Both the position numbers and the translations under genes were made by a program. From Acidobacteriota bacterium (GTDB lineage Bacteria > Acidobacteriota > Blastocatellia > Pyrinomonadales > Pyrinomonadaceae), in the NCBI GenBank assembly GCA_003222845.1, contig QHXG01000184.1, forward strand, positions 1-33,886: a stretch of 33,886 bases of DNA, written 5' to 3'. The notes under the pieces were generated by a model. It ran no database searches and had not been told where the DNA came from. It saw only the letters and a program-made list of their open reading frames with translations. How positions within the stretch are numbered: position 1 is the stretch's first letter; each line of letters opens with the position of its first letter. This document shows, one piece after another, positions 1 to 7,850 of the stretch.

Positions 1-38
1 GGAGATATTGCTGGAGTCTCTATAGTAGCTTCAGCCAT
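1..38 (-). CDS. Start of a gene downstream of the efflux adaptor (partial)
   Basis: Reading down the minus strand, an ATG at 38 opens a frame of about 12 codons (MAEATIETPAIS) that leaves the window. It begins 14 nt after the stop of the efflux adaptor gene, so the two are probably co-transcribed. MacA/HlyD adaptors are normally followed by an ABC-transporter ATPase or permease gene, which is the best guess here, but nothing in the visible residues proves it. The upstream Shine-Dalgarno is weak (GGA about 11 nt away). Confidence 0.45.
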   Translation of the reverse strand, partial: MAEATIETPAIS

Positions 39-52
39 TATTACTTATCATC

Positions 53-1561
53 CTACGACGGGCTGGCGCCGGCTTCCGGTTTCTTTGTCTGCCGTTTCAC
101 GCTCGAGCCTTCTTTCAGGGTCTTGAGCACGCGACTCGGACCGGTTACAACTTCAGTCCCGGGTTGCAACCCGCTGACTATTTCGATGTCTGATTCGCCG
201 GTAATGCCGGTAGTAACCTCGACGAACTTCACCTTATTGTTCTTGTCCAGGATGTAAAGGCCCTTCACTTCTTTCGGCTTCTCGCCGACAGGAGTTGGCG
301 CGCTGGTCGCGACCGATCCGCCGGGCGTCGGTGTCGGAGATGCTTTTTCGACAATCGCCTGAAGCGGGACGGCCAGCACATTATTGTGCGTCTTAGTGGT
401 AATAGTCGCCGTGGAATTCATACCCGGACGCAGCTTCTCGCGTATGTCGTCCGTGACGTCCTTGAGTTCCAGAGTGACTTTGAACTCTTTCGCTTCCTGA
501 ACATTGACGCGATTCGACAGGCCGCCCTGCGTGTCCGACTTGGCCACCGCGAGCGGATTCTTCTGGGTCACTTCGGCATTCAGTTCCTTTTCACCCAAAG
601 CGTCGACTTTGATCTTGGCCTGCTGACCCACTTCCACGCTCGCAATTTCTGTTTCGTCGACATTTACTTCGACGTTGATCGTCGACATGTCGGCAATGGT
701 CATCAGTGGAGTCGTGGACAATTGGGAGACCGCGTATTCGCCAACCCGAGTCGGGATGTCGGCGACTACTCCATTAAGCGGCGAGTACTGCGTGGCCTTT
801 TCGCGTTGACTGGTCTGGCCGCGCAATAACGCCTGTTGCTGATTGGCCCGCTGCTCGCTGGTCTTCACGCCGGTCTGAGCGCTTTTCACGGCCTCGCGTT
901 GCTGATCGCGACGGGCGATGGCCTCTTCGACCGCTCTCCTTTCCACTTCCAGGTTTGCCTTGGCGGTGTCGAGCGCTACCTTGGCCTGTTCGAAACGGTC
1001 CCGGGCGGCGTCGTAGTCGAAGCGCGATGATACTCCGGACTCAATCAGATCGGTGACGCGCTTCAACTCGCGCTGCGCGGTGTTGAGATCGATCTGGGCG
1101 CGACTAACGCTGGTTTGCGAGGAGAGTACTTGCTGGCGCGCCTGGGCCACCGCGACTTCCGAAACATTCAGTGCTTGTTGGGACTGAGACACTGCGTTGC
1201 GCGCGCTTTGTACGTCGCTGAGCGAAGCCTGGGTCTGGGCAAACTGAGCTTCCTGGCTGGATTGCAATTGCGTCGGGTCCACGCGCACCAGTTGCTGGCC
1301 TTTCTTTACCTGGTCGCCGGCATTCACATAAATCTCTTGAATACGTCCGGGCACTTCGCTCGTCAGCTTGATGTAACGAACGGGCCGGACTTCTCCCGAG
1401 GCCGTCACTGTCGAGCGCAGTTCGGGACGCACGTCAACCTTTACAGTGGTCACTTCGGGTTCGTCTTTGCGAGTGGCCAACACGCTGATGATGACAACCA
1501 GCGCTAGCACCACGACCGCGGACACAGCAATAATTAGCTTTTTCTTTCTACTGAGGGCCAT
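53..1561 (-). CDS. HlyD/MacA-type periplasmic adaptor subunit of an efflux pump
   Basis: This 502-aa membrane-fusion protein would link an inner-membrane transporter to an outer-membrane channel. The sequence shows a basic N-terminus, one membrane anchor at about residues 9-29, a first lipoyl half-motif at about 71-96 (GRIQEIYVNAGDQVKKGQQL), and a long Gln/Ala-rich coiled-coil hairpin at about 100-255. The second lipoyl half (YSPLNGVVADIPTRVGEYAV) follows, then a beta-barrel and a membrane-proximal domain (VPLQAIVEK, GLQPGTEVV). A Pro/Thr/Ser-rich insert sits in the membrane-proximal domain around residue 410, and the C-terminus is Lys-rich. The ATG at 1561 has purine-rich Shine-Dalgarno candidates (AGGA about 12 nt and GGAA about 6 nt upstream). 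The gene starting at 38 follows closely. The family call is firm, but the substrate cannot be read from sequence. Confidence 0.93.
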   Translation of the reverse strand: MALSRKKKLIIAVSAVVVLALVVIISVLATRKDEPEVTTVKVDVRPELRSTVTASGEVRPVRYIKLTSEVPGRIQEIYVNAGDQVKKGQQLVRVDPTQLQSSQEAQFAQTQASLSDVQSARNAVSQSQQALNVSEVAVAQARQQVLSSQTSVSRAQIDLNTAQRELKRVTDLIESGVSSRFDYDAARDRFEQAKVALDTAKANLEVERRAVEEAIARRDQQREAVKSAQTGVKTSEQRANQQQALLRGQTSQREKATQYSPLNGVVADIPTRVGEYAVSQLSTTPLMTIADMSTINVEVNVDETEIASVEVGQQAKIKVDALGEKELNAEVTQKNPLAVAKSDTQGGLSNRVNVQEAKEFKVTLELKDVTDDIREKLRPGMNSTATITTKTHNNVLAVPLQAIVEKASPTPTPGGSVATSAPTPVGEKPKEVKGLYILDKNNKVKFVEVTTGITGESDIEIVSGLQPGTEVVTGPSRVLKTLKEGSSVKRQTKKPEAGASPS

Positions 1562-1886
1562 TGAATTTCCAATTCCTTAAATTTTAACTTGACTGAGCCG
1601 GGATGGCGTTCTCTTCGGTTACTTAGACGCCGCGCCCGCACAGATAGTTTCAACGCTGAGATGTGTTTACGATGAAAGCTCGCACGCGGTTTCAAAGAAA
1701 ACCCTTCGATCCACGATCTCATTATAAAGGACGACCGTCACCATGCCGAACCGCGAAATCAGTCGCTTCACCTGCGCCAGGGATTTGGCGCAGCGATCCA
1801 CTTGAAGCCGGTGGCGCGCTCAAGAGTTTCGCGTTAAGATAATGCTGCTCGGCTCGTCGTTTTTTCGGAGGCCGCGAGGTTTGCCT
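1562..1886. other. Divergent intergenic region between the efflux adaptor and the FHA gene
   Basis: No credible gene lies in these 325 bases. The short frames on either strand lack family signatures and ribosome sites. The region must hold promoters for both flanking genes. The clearest candidate is a TATAAT on the minus strand at 1726-1721. On the plus strand a GATAAT at 1838-1843 would place transcription onset close before the FHA gene, but no matching -35 box is evident. Confidence 0.5.
1721..1726 (-). promoter_or_regulatory. Candidate -10 box for the efflux adaptor operon
   Basis: The minus strand reads TATAAT here, a perfect sigma-70 -10 hexamer. It would give a leader of about 150 nt before the adaptor ATG at 1561. 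The -35 region is poor (no TTGACA-like hexamer 16-18 nt upstream), so this is only a candidate. Confidence 0.3.
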
Positions 1887-2480
1887 ATGACTACTTGCGA
1901 AAGATGCGGGACACAGAATCTGGGCGGATCCCGATATTGCGACGAATGTGGCGCGGCGCTGTGGCTCACGGGAAACGAGGGCGAGGTCTCTAAGGGTGGC
2001 CCGCAAGGCAATGGCTCACAGCCCAATGGCTCCGGCTCTCTGGAACCAAGAGAACCATCGCTTGCTTTAGCCAATTCGTCCGGCCCACAATCCGCCGTAA
2101 TCTCCGAACCGGAGACTTCGGCGCCGCGGGCCGGCGGCAAGCGTCGGCCGCACGCCACCCTGGTAATCGAGCGCGGCAGTTCCGCCGGCAAAAAATTTCT
2201 ATTGATTGAGAAAGACGCAAATATTGGCCGCTGGGATGCAGACGGCGGCATCTTCCCGGACGTGGATCTTGATTCTGACGATCCCGAAGCAAAGGTGTCT
2301 CGGCGGCACGCGCGCATTTCGCTCAACGACGGTCAATACCTGATAGAGGATTTAGGGTCGACTAACGGCACATTCATAAACCGTGGACGAAGGTTAGCGC
2401 CCGGCAATCGCCATCCGATAAAAGACGGCGATGAGATTATCGTCGGCAAGACGTTCTTGCGCTTCCGCGTTTTGAATTAG
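1887..2480 (+). CDS. Zinc-ribbon and FHA-domain protein
   Basis: This cytoplasmic protein of 197 aa is predicted to bind phosphothreonine. An N-terminal zinc ribbon at residues 4-25 has two CxxC pairs (CERC, CDEC). A low-complexity linker leads to a C-terminal FHA domain from about residue 90, with the hallmark GR, SRRHARI and DLGSTNGTFIN. The ATG at 1887 is preferred over the in-frame ATG at 1842. It has GAGG about 8 nt upstream and starts directly at the zinc ribbon, whereas the 15 extra residues from 1842 look like translated leader. It lies 32 nt before the kinase gene, whose C-terminal FHA domain is similar (both read IFPDVDL/IFPEVDL then SRRHARI). It is therefore a likely partner or substrate reader for that kinase. 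Confidence 0.88.
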   Translation: MTTCERCGTQNLGGSRYCDECGAALWLTGNEGEVSKGGPQGNGSQPNGSGSLEPREPSLALANSSGPQSAVISEPETSAPRAGGKRRPHATLVIERGSSAGKKFLLIEKDANIGRWDADGGIFPDVDLDSDDPEAKVSRRHARISLNDGQYLIEDLGSTNGTFINRGRRLAPGNRHPIKDGDEIIVGKTFLRFRVLN

Positions 2481-2512
2481 GTTATTTTTCGGTTTCCTCA
2501 GTAATTTTCAAG

Positions 2513-4171
2513 ATGGCCCTCTGTTGTAAATGTGGCGCCGGCATGGCGCCAGGCGAAAACTTTTGCGGCAACTGCGGCTCGCGCCAGCAACGCGATGACT
2601 CGCCTGTCGTTAGTGGCGGCATCGATCTGGAAGCTACGGCGGACAATGTGGAAATTCCGGTTGAGAGCCAGGGTTTATTAGTTGCGGAGCCTTCAGACAA
2701 GCTGGTTGTCGAAGCCACCGCGCCAAGCAGCGCTAATCAATCGTCAGGAACCGGCGAAATGGCCGAGAGCGAGGAATTCTCATCTCTGACTTCCCGAGGC
2801 GATGAACCTGCGAGAAAAAGATCGAAGCCCAAATCACTCGTTGCCGGTAAAGTCCTGAACAGCCGCTACGAGATCGTTCGTCGGATTGGTGGCGGCGGCA
2901 TGGGCGCGGTCTATCTCGCAAAGGATCGCAATCTTGGCGACGCTCCTCGCGCCGTCAAAGAAATGATCGAATCGCACCTCGACGACACCCAGCATGAGAA
3001 AGCGATTGCCGACTTTAAGCGCGAATCGTTGTTACTGACCTCGCTCGAGCATCCTTCGATTCCTACGGTCTACGACTATTTCTACGACGACAATTCCGAA
3101 CGCTTTTATCTGGTAATGAAATTTATTCCCGGCAGCGATTTGTCTTCGCGTCTGCGCAAGACGCCCGGAGGCCGCATTGAGGAGCCGACAGTGACCGAGT
3201 GGGCAATCCAGACCGCGGATGTGCTGGAGTATCTGCATACTCGGCGTCAGGCGATAATCTATCGCGATCTGAAACCCGCGAATTTGATGCTTGACAGCAA
3301 CAACAACCGGATCATGCTGATTGATTTCGGCATCGCCCGTTGGGTTAACAAGCAGGAGAAGGGAGTTACGGCCGTCGGCACCATGGGCTATGCGCCACCG
3401 GAGTTGTTCAGCGGGCGGGCGGATCCGCGCGTGGACATTTACAGTTTGGGCGCGACGATGTTTCATCTCCTGACCGGATCGGACCCGCAAGACAATCCGC
3501 TGCTGATTTTCGATTTCGCAAAGAATCCTCGTCCGCGCCAAATCAATCCTGGGCTTTCCAGTGAAATGGAACGCATCCTGATGCGGGCCGTCGAGTACAA
3601 GCCGGAACATCGTTTCCAATCCGGCGCGGAGATGCGCGAAGTGCTTTCATCGCATCTCGAAAAGCTACGTTCGGGCCAGGTCACCTATGGTTTGCCTGCC
3701 AATCAGTTGGGCGGCGAGACCATTAGCGTGCCGATGGTCTACTGTGGATTCTGCGGCGGACGCATCGCGGCGGACGACATTTTTTGTGCGCATTGCGGAA
3801 CGCGTCAGCCGCTGGCGGCCGCACAGTTGGCGGCAGCGCGACCCACCGCCAAGCTGATCGTGACCGGCACAACGGAGCTGGACGCATCCTTTCTGCTGCA
3901 AAAAGACAGCAACCTCCTGGGCCGAACGGACCCGCTGTCGAACATCTTTCCCGAAGTGGACTTGTCGCGCTTCGATCCACAAACCAAGGTTTCGCGTCGT
4001 CACGCCCGCATTTGGCGCGAAGGTGAAACTTTCTTGGTCGAAGACTTGGGCTCAGTAAACGGCACGGTAGTCAATGACGTGATTCGGCTTGAGCCGCGGC
4101 AGCCACGCCCGCTCGACAGCGGCGATCGCATCCGCCTGGGTGAGACTACTGTTCATTTTTTGCTTGGCTAA
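2513..4171 (+). CDS. Ser/Thr protein kinase with two zinc ribbons and a C-terminal FHA domain
   Basis: This 552-aa Hanks-type kinase is predicted to be cytoplasmic, since no membrane helix is visible. In order it has a zinc ribbon (residues 4-22, CCKC/CGNC), an acidic linker, a kinase domain at about 119-378, a second zinc ribbon (about 409-431, CGFC/CAHC), and an FHA domain from about 450 (GRTDP, SRRHARI, DLGSVNGT). The kinase has the glycine loop GGGGMGAVY, the lysine of AVKEM, the catalytic loop YRDLKPAN (Tyr instead of the usual His of HRD), DFG and GYAPPE. All catalytic residues are present, so it should be active. Membrane-bound PknB-like kinases carry PASTA repeats instead, so this one may sense through its zinc ribbons or FHA partners. 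It is flanked by an FHA protein upstream and RDD and FHA/phosphatase genes downstream. Confidence 0.93.
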   Translation: MALCCKCGAGMAPGENFCGNCGSRQQRDDSPVVSGGIDLEATADNVEIPVESQGLLVAEPSDKLVVEATAPSSANQSSGTGEMAESEEFSSLTSRGDEPARKRSKPKSLVAGKVLNSRYEIVRRIGGGGMGAVYLAKDRNLGDAPRAVKEMIESHLDDTQHEKAIADFKRESLLLTSLEHPSIPTVYDYFYDDNSERFYLVMKFIPGSDLSSRLRKTPGGRIEEPTVTEWAIQTADVLEYLHTRRQAIIYRDLKPANLMLDSNNNRIMLIDFGIARWVNKQEKGVTAVGTMGYAPPELFSGRADPRVDIYSLGATMFHLLTGSDPQDNPLLIFDFAKNPRPRQINPGLSSEMERILMRAVEYKPEHRFQSGAEMREVLSSHLEKLRSGQVTYGLPANQLGGETISVPMVYCGFCGGRIAADDIFCAHCGTRQPLAAAQLAAARPTAKLIVTGTTELDASFLLQKDSNLLGRTDPLSNIFPEVDLSRFDPQTKVSRRHARIWREGETFLVEDLGSVNGTVVNDVIRLEPRQPRPLDSGDRIRLGETTVHFLLG

Positions 4172-4222
4172 GACTTCTGAAATTTGAAATCTGAGATTTG
4201 AGATCCCTATCGAGTTCCCCTG

Positions 4223-4762
4223 ATGACTCCAAAGCTTCAACCTCCAAAACCAGCGCGCCGTTCGGCGAGCCATCGATCCGAGTCCCATGTCCGAGTGCGT
4301 TATCGCGCGCCCTTTGCGCTTCGTTGCGGAGCCCTGTTGATTGACTATATCTTGCTGGCGTTGGTTCTTACTCTCAGTATTATGATCGCCCGGCTGATGG
4401 GGGGCGGCACCCGAATGGCCGGTGGCACGGCCGAGAAGATTGGGCTAATTGTCACTTCCGTTGTTGCCGTGCTTGACCTGGGCGTGTTGGCTGGACTTTA
4501 TGGGCAGACAGTTGGCAAGTGGACGACCGGGTTGCGCATCGAACGCACCGACGGCCGGTTGCCGGGAATAACTCGTATTCTGTTGCGGAACTTTGTGGGA
4601 TATCCCCTTTCGTTGCTGCCATTTGGACTTGGCTTTCTGCTCGCTGCAGTAAACCCGAGTGGGCGCGCCCTACATGATTTGATTGCCGGCACCGTCGTCG
4701 TAAGGCGACACGGGTCGCACATGGTTGCGCCCCCGCAAAAACCGAGAACGCAGGAAGCGTAA
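4223..4762 (+). CDS. RDD-family membrane protein
   Basis: This 179-aa integral membrane protein has a basic cytoplasmic N-terminus, then the RDD signature beginning RAPFALRCGALLIDYILLAL, where Arg and Asp sit in the first helix. Further helices lie at about residues 65-90 and 120-145, and GLYGQTVGKWTTGLRI and ALHDLIAGTVVV are typical of the family. RDD proteins are widespread; some have been linked to ion exchange, but most have no known role. The ATG lacks a clear Shine-Dalgarno. The 51 nt after the kinase gene contain an AT-rich repeat-like string. Its place between a kinase and a phosphatase suggests it belongs to the same signalling unit. Confidence 0.88.
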   Translation: MTPKLQPPKPARRSASHRSESHVRVRYRAPFALRCGALLIDYILLALVLTLSIMIARLMGGGTRMAGGTAEKIGLIVTSVVAVLDLGVLAGLYGQTVGKWTTGLRIERTDGRLPGITRILLRNFVGYPLSLLPFGLGFLLAAVNPSGRALHDLIAGTVVVRRHGSHMVAPPQKPRTQEA

Positions 4763-4772
4763 GGGCTTGGGT

Positions 4773-4877
4773 GTCAGAACCGCGAGCGGTCCGGGGTCCC
4801 CAAGCGGGCAGCCTGCTTGGAGTGGTGGATGCGACCGGATCATTTCCATTGGTGATTTGACATTTTTTGTTTGGCAT
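4773..4877 (+). repeat. Composite intergenic repeat with a nested palindrome
   Basis: This stretch starts like the GTTACAGAACCG repeat family seen at 18012, 24931 and 31052 (GTCAGAACCGCGAGCGGT at 4773-4790). It is then interrupted by about 40 bases holding the palindrome CAAGCGGGCAGCCTGCTTG (4801-4819), and resumes with GCGACCGGAT at 4831. A degenerate copy of the CATTTTCCATTTG repeat family follows (about 4840-4877). The same two families lie side by side, uninterrupted, at 31052-31121. Confidence 0.65.
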
Positions 4878-4895
4878 TTCTAAAGAAAACCATCC

Positions 4896-5972
4896 ATGGC
4901 TGAGTTGATTGTCAAATATCCGGATCGCGCGGCCGAGCATTTTCCGATCAACCGCCTGCGCGTCACCATTGGCCGCTCGGCGCGCAACGATCTGTGCATT
5001 CCGGATCCGTTTGCGTCGCGTGTGCATGCCGAGGTGCGCAGCGAAGGAGACGAGTACTTTCTCCAGGATCTGGGATCGGCTAACGGCACGCTTTACAACG
5101 GCACGGTACTCGAAAAGCCGGTAACGTTGACGCGGGGGGGCCGCATCCAGATTGGTGAGACCGAGATCATCTTCAATGACAGTTCATTTCCGCTCAGCAG
5201 CGGCGCGACGATGATCACCGACAATTCGGCGTCGATTCCCGAAGCCACCATCGCGCTCTCATCGGCTGATCGCACGACTTCCGGTCTGTTCGAGGCCATC
5301 GAAGGTGCGCGCACGCAATCTGACGATGCTACGGCCCGGCATCCCGCGAAGCAGAGCGACCTGCTGGCACTGATCAGCAAAGTCGGGGTCACGCTGTTGG
5401 CTTCCACAACTCTACATCAGACTCTGGAGGACATCGTTTCACTGGTGTTCGAAGCGGTCCCAGCCGATCGCTGCATGGTCATGATGCGCGACCAAAAGAA
5501 TACTGAGCTGAAGGTCGCCGTGGCGCGCTTGCGCGATCGCGTCGGCGAAGTCGGGGAGATTCGCATCAGCCGTTCCGTGATCGACGAAGTAGTGGCAAAC
5601 GGCAAATCGGTGTTGACCTCAGACGCGCAGGCCGATCCACGATTTGCTGGCGGCACTGTCATGCTGCAAGGAGTGCGGTCCGTGCTGGCCGTGCCGCTCG
5701 GGGTCGGCGCCAATGTTTTCGGGATCATTTACGCCGATTCGCCTCTGGCGGATAACCGTTTCACCGGAGATCATTTGAAACTGCTGACGACGCTGGCTTC
5801 GGTGGCTGCCATTCGCGTCGAGAACGCCCGCCTGACCGAAGAGCAGATTGAGCGCGAACGACTCGAACGCGAGCAGCAGGTTGCCAGCGAGATTCAACAG
5901 CGGTTCCTCCCCTCGAAAGCGCCGCAAGTGACTGGCTATGAATTGCAGGGCATCAGCTTTCCCTGTTATTAG
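4896..5972 (+). CDS. FHA-GAF half of a SpoIIE-type phosphatase, ended by a premature amber codon
   Basis: This 358-codon frame encodes an FHA domain at about residues 20-95 (GRSARNDLCI, RVHAEV, DLGSANGTLYNG), a GAF domain at about 170-310, and a coiled signalling helix (EEQIERERLEREQQVASEIQ). It then begins a SpoIIE/PP2C phosphatase domain (RFLPSKAPQVTGYELQGISF). TAG at 5970-5972 stops it just before IGGDYYDF, the first metal-binding motif. The same frame continues open to 6620 with the rest of the phosphatase. Family members read P-A-R-E/Q-V-G-G-D here, so a GAG or CAG codon changed to TAG explains the stop in one step. An uninterrupted protein would be 574 aa and would be expected to counteract the kinase encoded at 2513. 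As it stands the product is a regulatory stub. A sequencing error or stop-codon suppression cannot be excluded. Confidence 0.8.
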   Translation: MAELIVKYPDRAAEHFPINRLRVTIGRSARNDLCIPDPFASRVHAEVRSEGDEYFLQDLGSANGTLYNGTVLEKPVTLTRGGRIQIGETEIIFNDSSFPLSSGATMITDNSASIPEATIALSSADRTTSGLFEAIEGARTQSDDATARHPAKQSDLLALISKVGVTLLASTTLHQTLEDIVSLVFEAVPADRCMVMMRDQKNTELKVAVARLRDRVGEVGEIRISRSVIDEVVANGKSVLTSDAQADPRFAGGTVMLQGVRSVLAVPLGVGANVFGIIYADSPLADNRFTGDHLKLLTTLASVAAIRVENARLTEEQIERERLEREQQVASEIQQRFLPSKAPQVTGYELQGISFPCY

Positions 5973-6620
5973 ATCGGCGGCGATTATTATGACTTCATCG
6001 AGCGTGAAAATTGCAACCTGCTCGTCGCGCTGGGAGACGTGTCCGGCAAAGGAACGGCGGCGGCGTTATTGATGTCATCGCTGCACGCTGCGGTACACGC
6101 GCAGGCCGACGCGAATGACTCCATAGTGAAGACCATCGCCGCGGTCAACCGCTATTTGGTTGAGAGCATCCCGCCAAATCGATTCGTCACTCTTTTCTAC
6201 GCCGAACTCGATCCTAAAAATGGCTCGCTCGCTTTTTTGAACGCCGGCCATAATCCACCGCTGATTGTTCACGCCGGTGGCACGATGGAACAACTTGCTT
6301 CCGGAGGTTTGCCGCTGGGCATTCTGGCGGATGCGGATTTTCGAGAAGGACGCACGAAGCTTTATCCCGGCGACGTGCTGGTGATTTATTCGGATGGAGT
6401 TTCGGAAGCAGTCAATCCAAACGGCGAAGAATTTGGCGCCACGCGACTCTACGAAGTAGTCGCGCGCAACCTCGACACTTCGGCGAGTGGCATACGTGAC
6501 CGCATCGAATCTGCGCTCACAAAATTCTGCCAGGGCACGCCCGCCGCCGACGACATCACGCTGGTAATTGTCAAGCGCCTGGCCGAAGCCACGGAAGTGG
6601 CCGCCGCGGCCGCGAGTTAG
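5973..6620 (+). pseudogene. Severed SpoIIE/PP2C phosphatase domain, in frame with the upstream FHA-GAF part
   Basis: Directly after the amber codon, the same frame encodes nearly the whole phosphatase domain. It has IGGDYYDF, GDVSGKG, FVTLFYAELD, NAGHNPPL, YSDGVSEA and the terminal ADDITLVIV. These carry the metal-binding aspartates of SpoIIE/RsbU-type serine phosphatases. No frameshift or further stop is present, which points to a very recent mutation, an error, or real read-through. No good independent start exists: the first candidate, GTG at 6039 within GDVSGKG, would lose the first two metal ligands and has no ribosome site. Confidence 0.75.
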
Positions 6621-6647
6621 GAGCGCTGACATCCGTGTCGGCGGTTC

Positions 6648-6664
6648 GCGGGCATCCTGCCCGC
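6648..6664. terminator. Short GC-rich palindrome between convergent genes
   Basis: GCGGGCA-TCC-TGCCCGC forms a perfect 7-bp stem with a 3-nt loop between the convergent phosphatase and oxidoreductase genes. On the plus strand it is followed shortly by CCTTTT, so it may end transcription from the left. A similar palindrome lies at 16368-16384, so it may equally be a member of a dispersed repeat family. Confidence 0.4.
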
Positions 6665-6670
6665 ATCCTT

Positions 6671-7837
6671 TTAGTAAACACTTCGTCGATGCTCGCCCGC
6701 TTTGCTTACCAGACCAAAGCGTGGTTCGATTCCTTCGCTCTTACCTTCGATTCTGGCAGCAACGTACTCGCCTACAACTGGTCCATGCTTGAAACCATGA
6801 CCAGAACCGCCGCCGACCAGCCAGACATTTTCAAAATCCGGATGAAGATCGATTAGGAAGTCGCCGTTTGAAGTGTTCTCGTATTGACAGACACGCGTTT
6901 CCGTCACCGGCGCATTTTTTAGTTCCGGCAAACGTCGAGCGAGATATTGACGAACTTCAAGCAAACCTTCAGCAGTAACGACCCGGTTTCCACGCTCGGG
7001 ATCGAATCTTGGTCCGTGCCGATCAATCGCGATCTTCACGCCACGTCCTTCAAGATCGGGCAGACCATAAGCTTCGTCTTTGAAGTCAATCCAGGTAGGC
7101 AATGCCGGCACGGTGAAACGACAGTCACCTGCGGGGGCGCCGAAGAAAAAGACCTCCTGGCGCGTGGGAAGAATTCGATCAGCCAGTACACCCGGAAACA
7201 TTTTCGGCAGCCATGGGCCACAAGCGAAGACATAAGTCGCGGCTGAGATGCGCCGTCCGTTTGTAGTTGTAATATTAGTCAGCTTTCCTTTCCCGTTTGG
7301 GGGCTGCACGGCGACTTGCAAGTACTCCACACCATTGTTGATTGCTTCGCGAGCCACCGCTTGGACAGCACGGCGGGCCATGATTATTCCGCTCTCGGGT
7401 TCAAGCAAGGCCCAGGAAATTCGATCCAGTCCAATTTGCGGGAAGCGCTGATGGACGTCCGAGGTTGTCAACTTTTCAAAAGGGATCCCAACTCTCTGAA
7501 GCGTTTCGCCGCACTTGACTGGATATGGATCTTCTTCGTGAGCCAGCCATAAAACACCAGTTTGTCGAAAGTGCGCTTCGTTAATCCGGGCGAAAAATTC
7601 CTGCCAAAGCCGCAAGGCCCGCTGGGCCGAGCGCGCATAGATTTCGTCGGCGCCGTAGCCCATGCGTATAATGCGCGATTCCCCACCGGAGCTGGAACGG
7701 CTGTGTCCGGGACCATGCGCATCGATTAGGATGACGTGCTTGCCCGATCGCCGAAGTTGATAAGCGATCCAGGCGCCAAACACACCGGCGCCAACGACTG
7801 TCACATCGCACGTGTTTTGTCTTGAAGAGACTTGCAT
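6671..7837 (-). CDS. FAD-dependent amine oxidoreductase, sarcosine oxidase-like (DAO family)
   Basis: This 388-aa cytosolic flavoenzyme is predicted to oxidise a secondary amine or N-methyl amino acid to an imine with H2O2 release. It has the FAD-binding GAGVFG near residue 16, followed by the family motif SSSGGESRIIRMGYG seen in monomeric sarcosine and N-methyltryptophan oxidases. The C-terminal TRVCQYENT...LIDLHP and GGGSGHGFKHGP match the region that in monomeric sarcosine oxidase carries the cysteine bound covalently to FAD; that Cys is present. ATG at 7837 is preferred. The in-frame ATG at 7897 would add 20 residues that overlap the upstream gene's end and precede the Rossmann fold. Substrate is unproven, and no glycine or folate genes lie nearby. 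Confidence 0.85.
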   Translation of the reverse strand: MQVSSRQNTCDVTVVGAGVFGAWIAYQLRRSGKHVILIDAHGPGHSRSSSGGESRIIRMGYGADEIYARSAQRALRLWQEFFARINEAHFRQTGVLWLAHEEDPYPVKCGETLQRVGIPFEKLTTSDVHQRFPQIGLDRISWALLEPESGIIMARRAVQAVAREAINNGVEYLQVAVQPPNGKGKLTNITTTNGRRISAATYVFACGPWLPKMFPGVLADRILPTRQEVFFFGAPAGDCRFTVPALPTWIDFKDEAYGLPDLEGRGVKIAIDRHGPRFDPERGNRVVTAEGLLEVRQYLARRLPELKNAPVTETRVCQYENTSNGDFLIDLHPDFENVWLVGGGSGHGFKHGPVVGEYVAARIEGKSEGIEPRFGLVSKAGEHRRSVY

Positions 7838-7850
7838 TGGACGGGAGACA

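Noticed and set aside
4452-5027. 191-codon minus-strand frame
   Set aside because: It is antisense to the RDD and FHA genes, crosses a repeat-filled gap, and has the composition of a shadow frame.
6039-6620. An independent phosphatase gene starting at GTG 6039
   Set aside because: It would begin within GDVSGKG and lose the first metal-binding motifs; no ribosome site precedes it.
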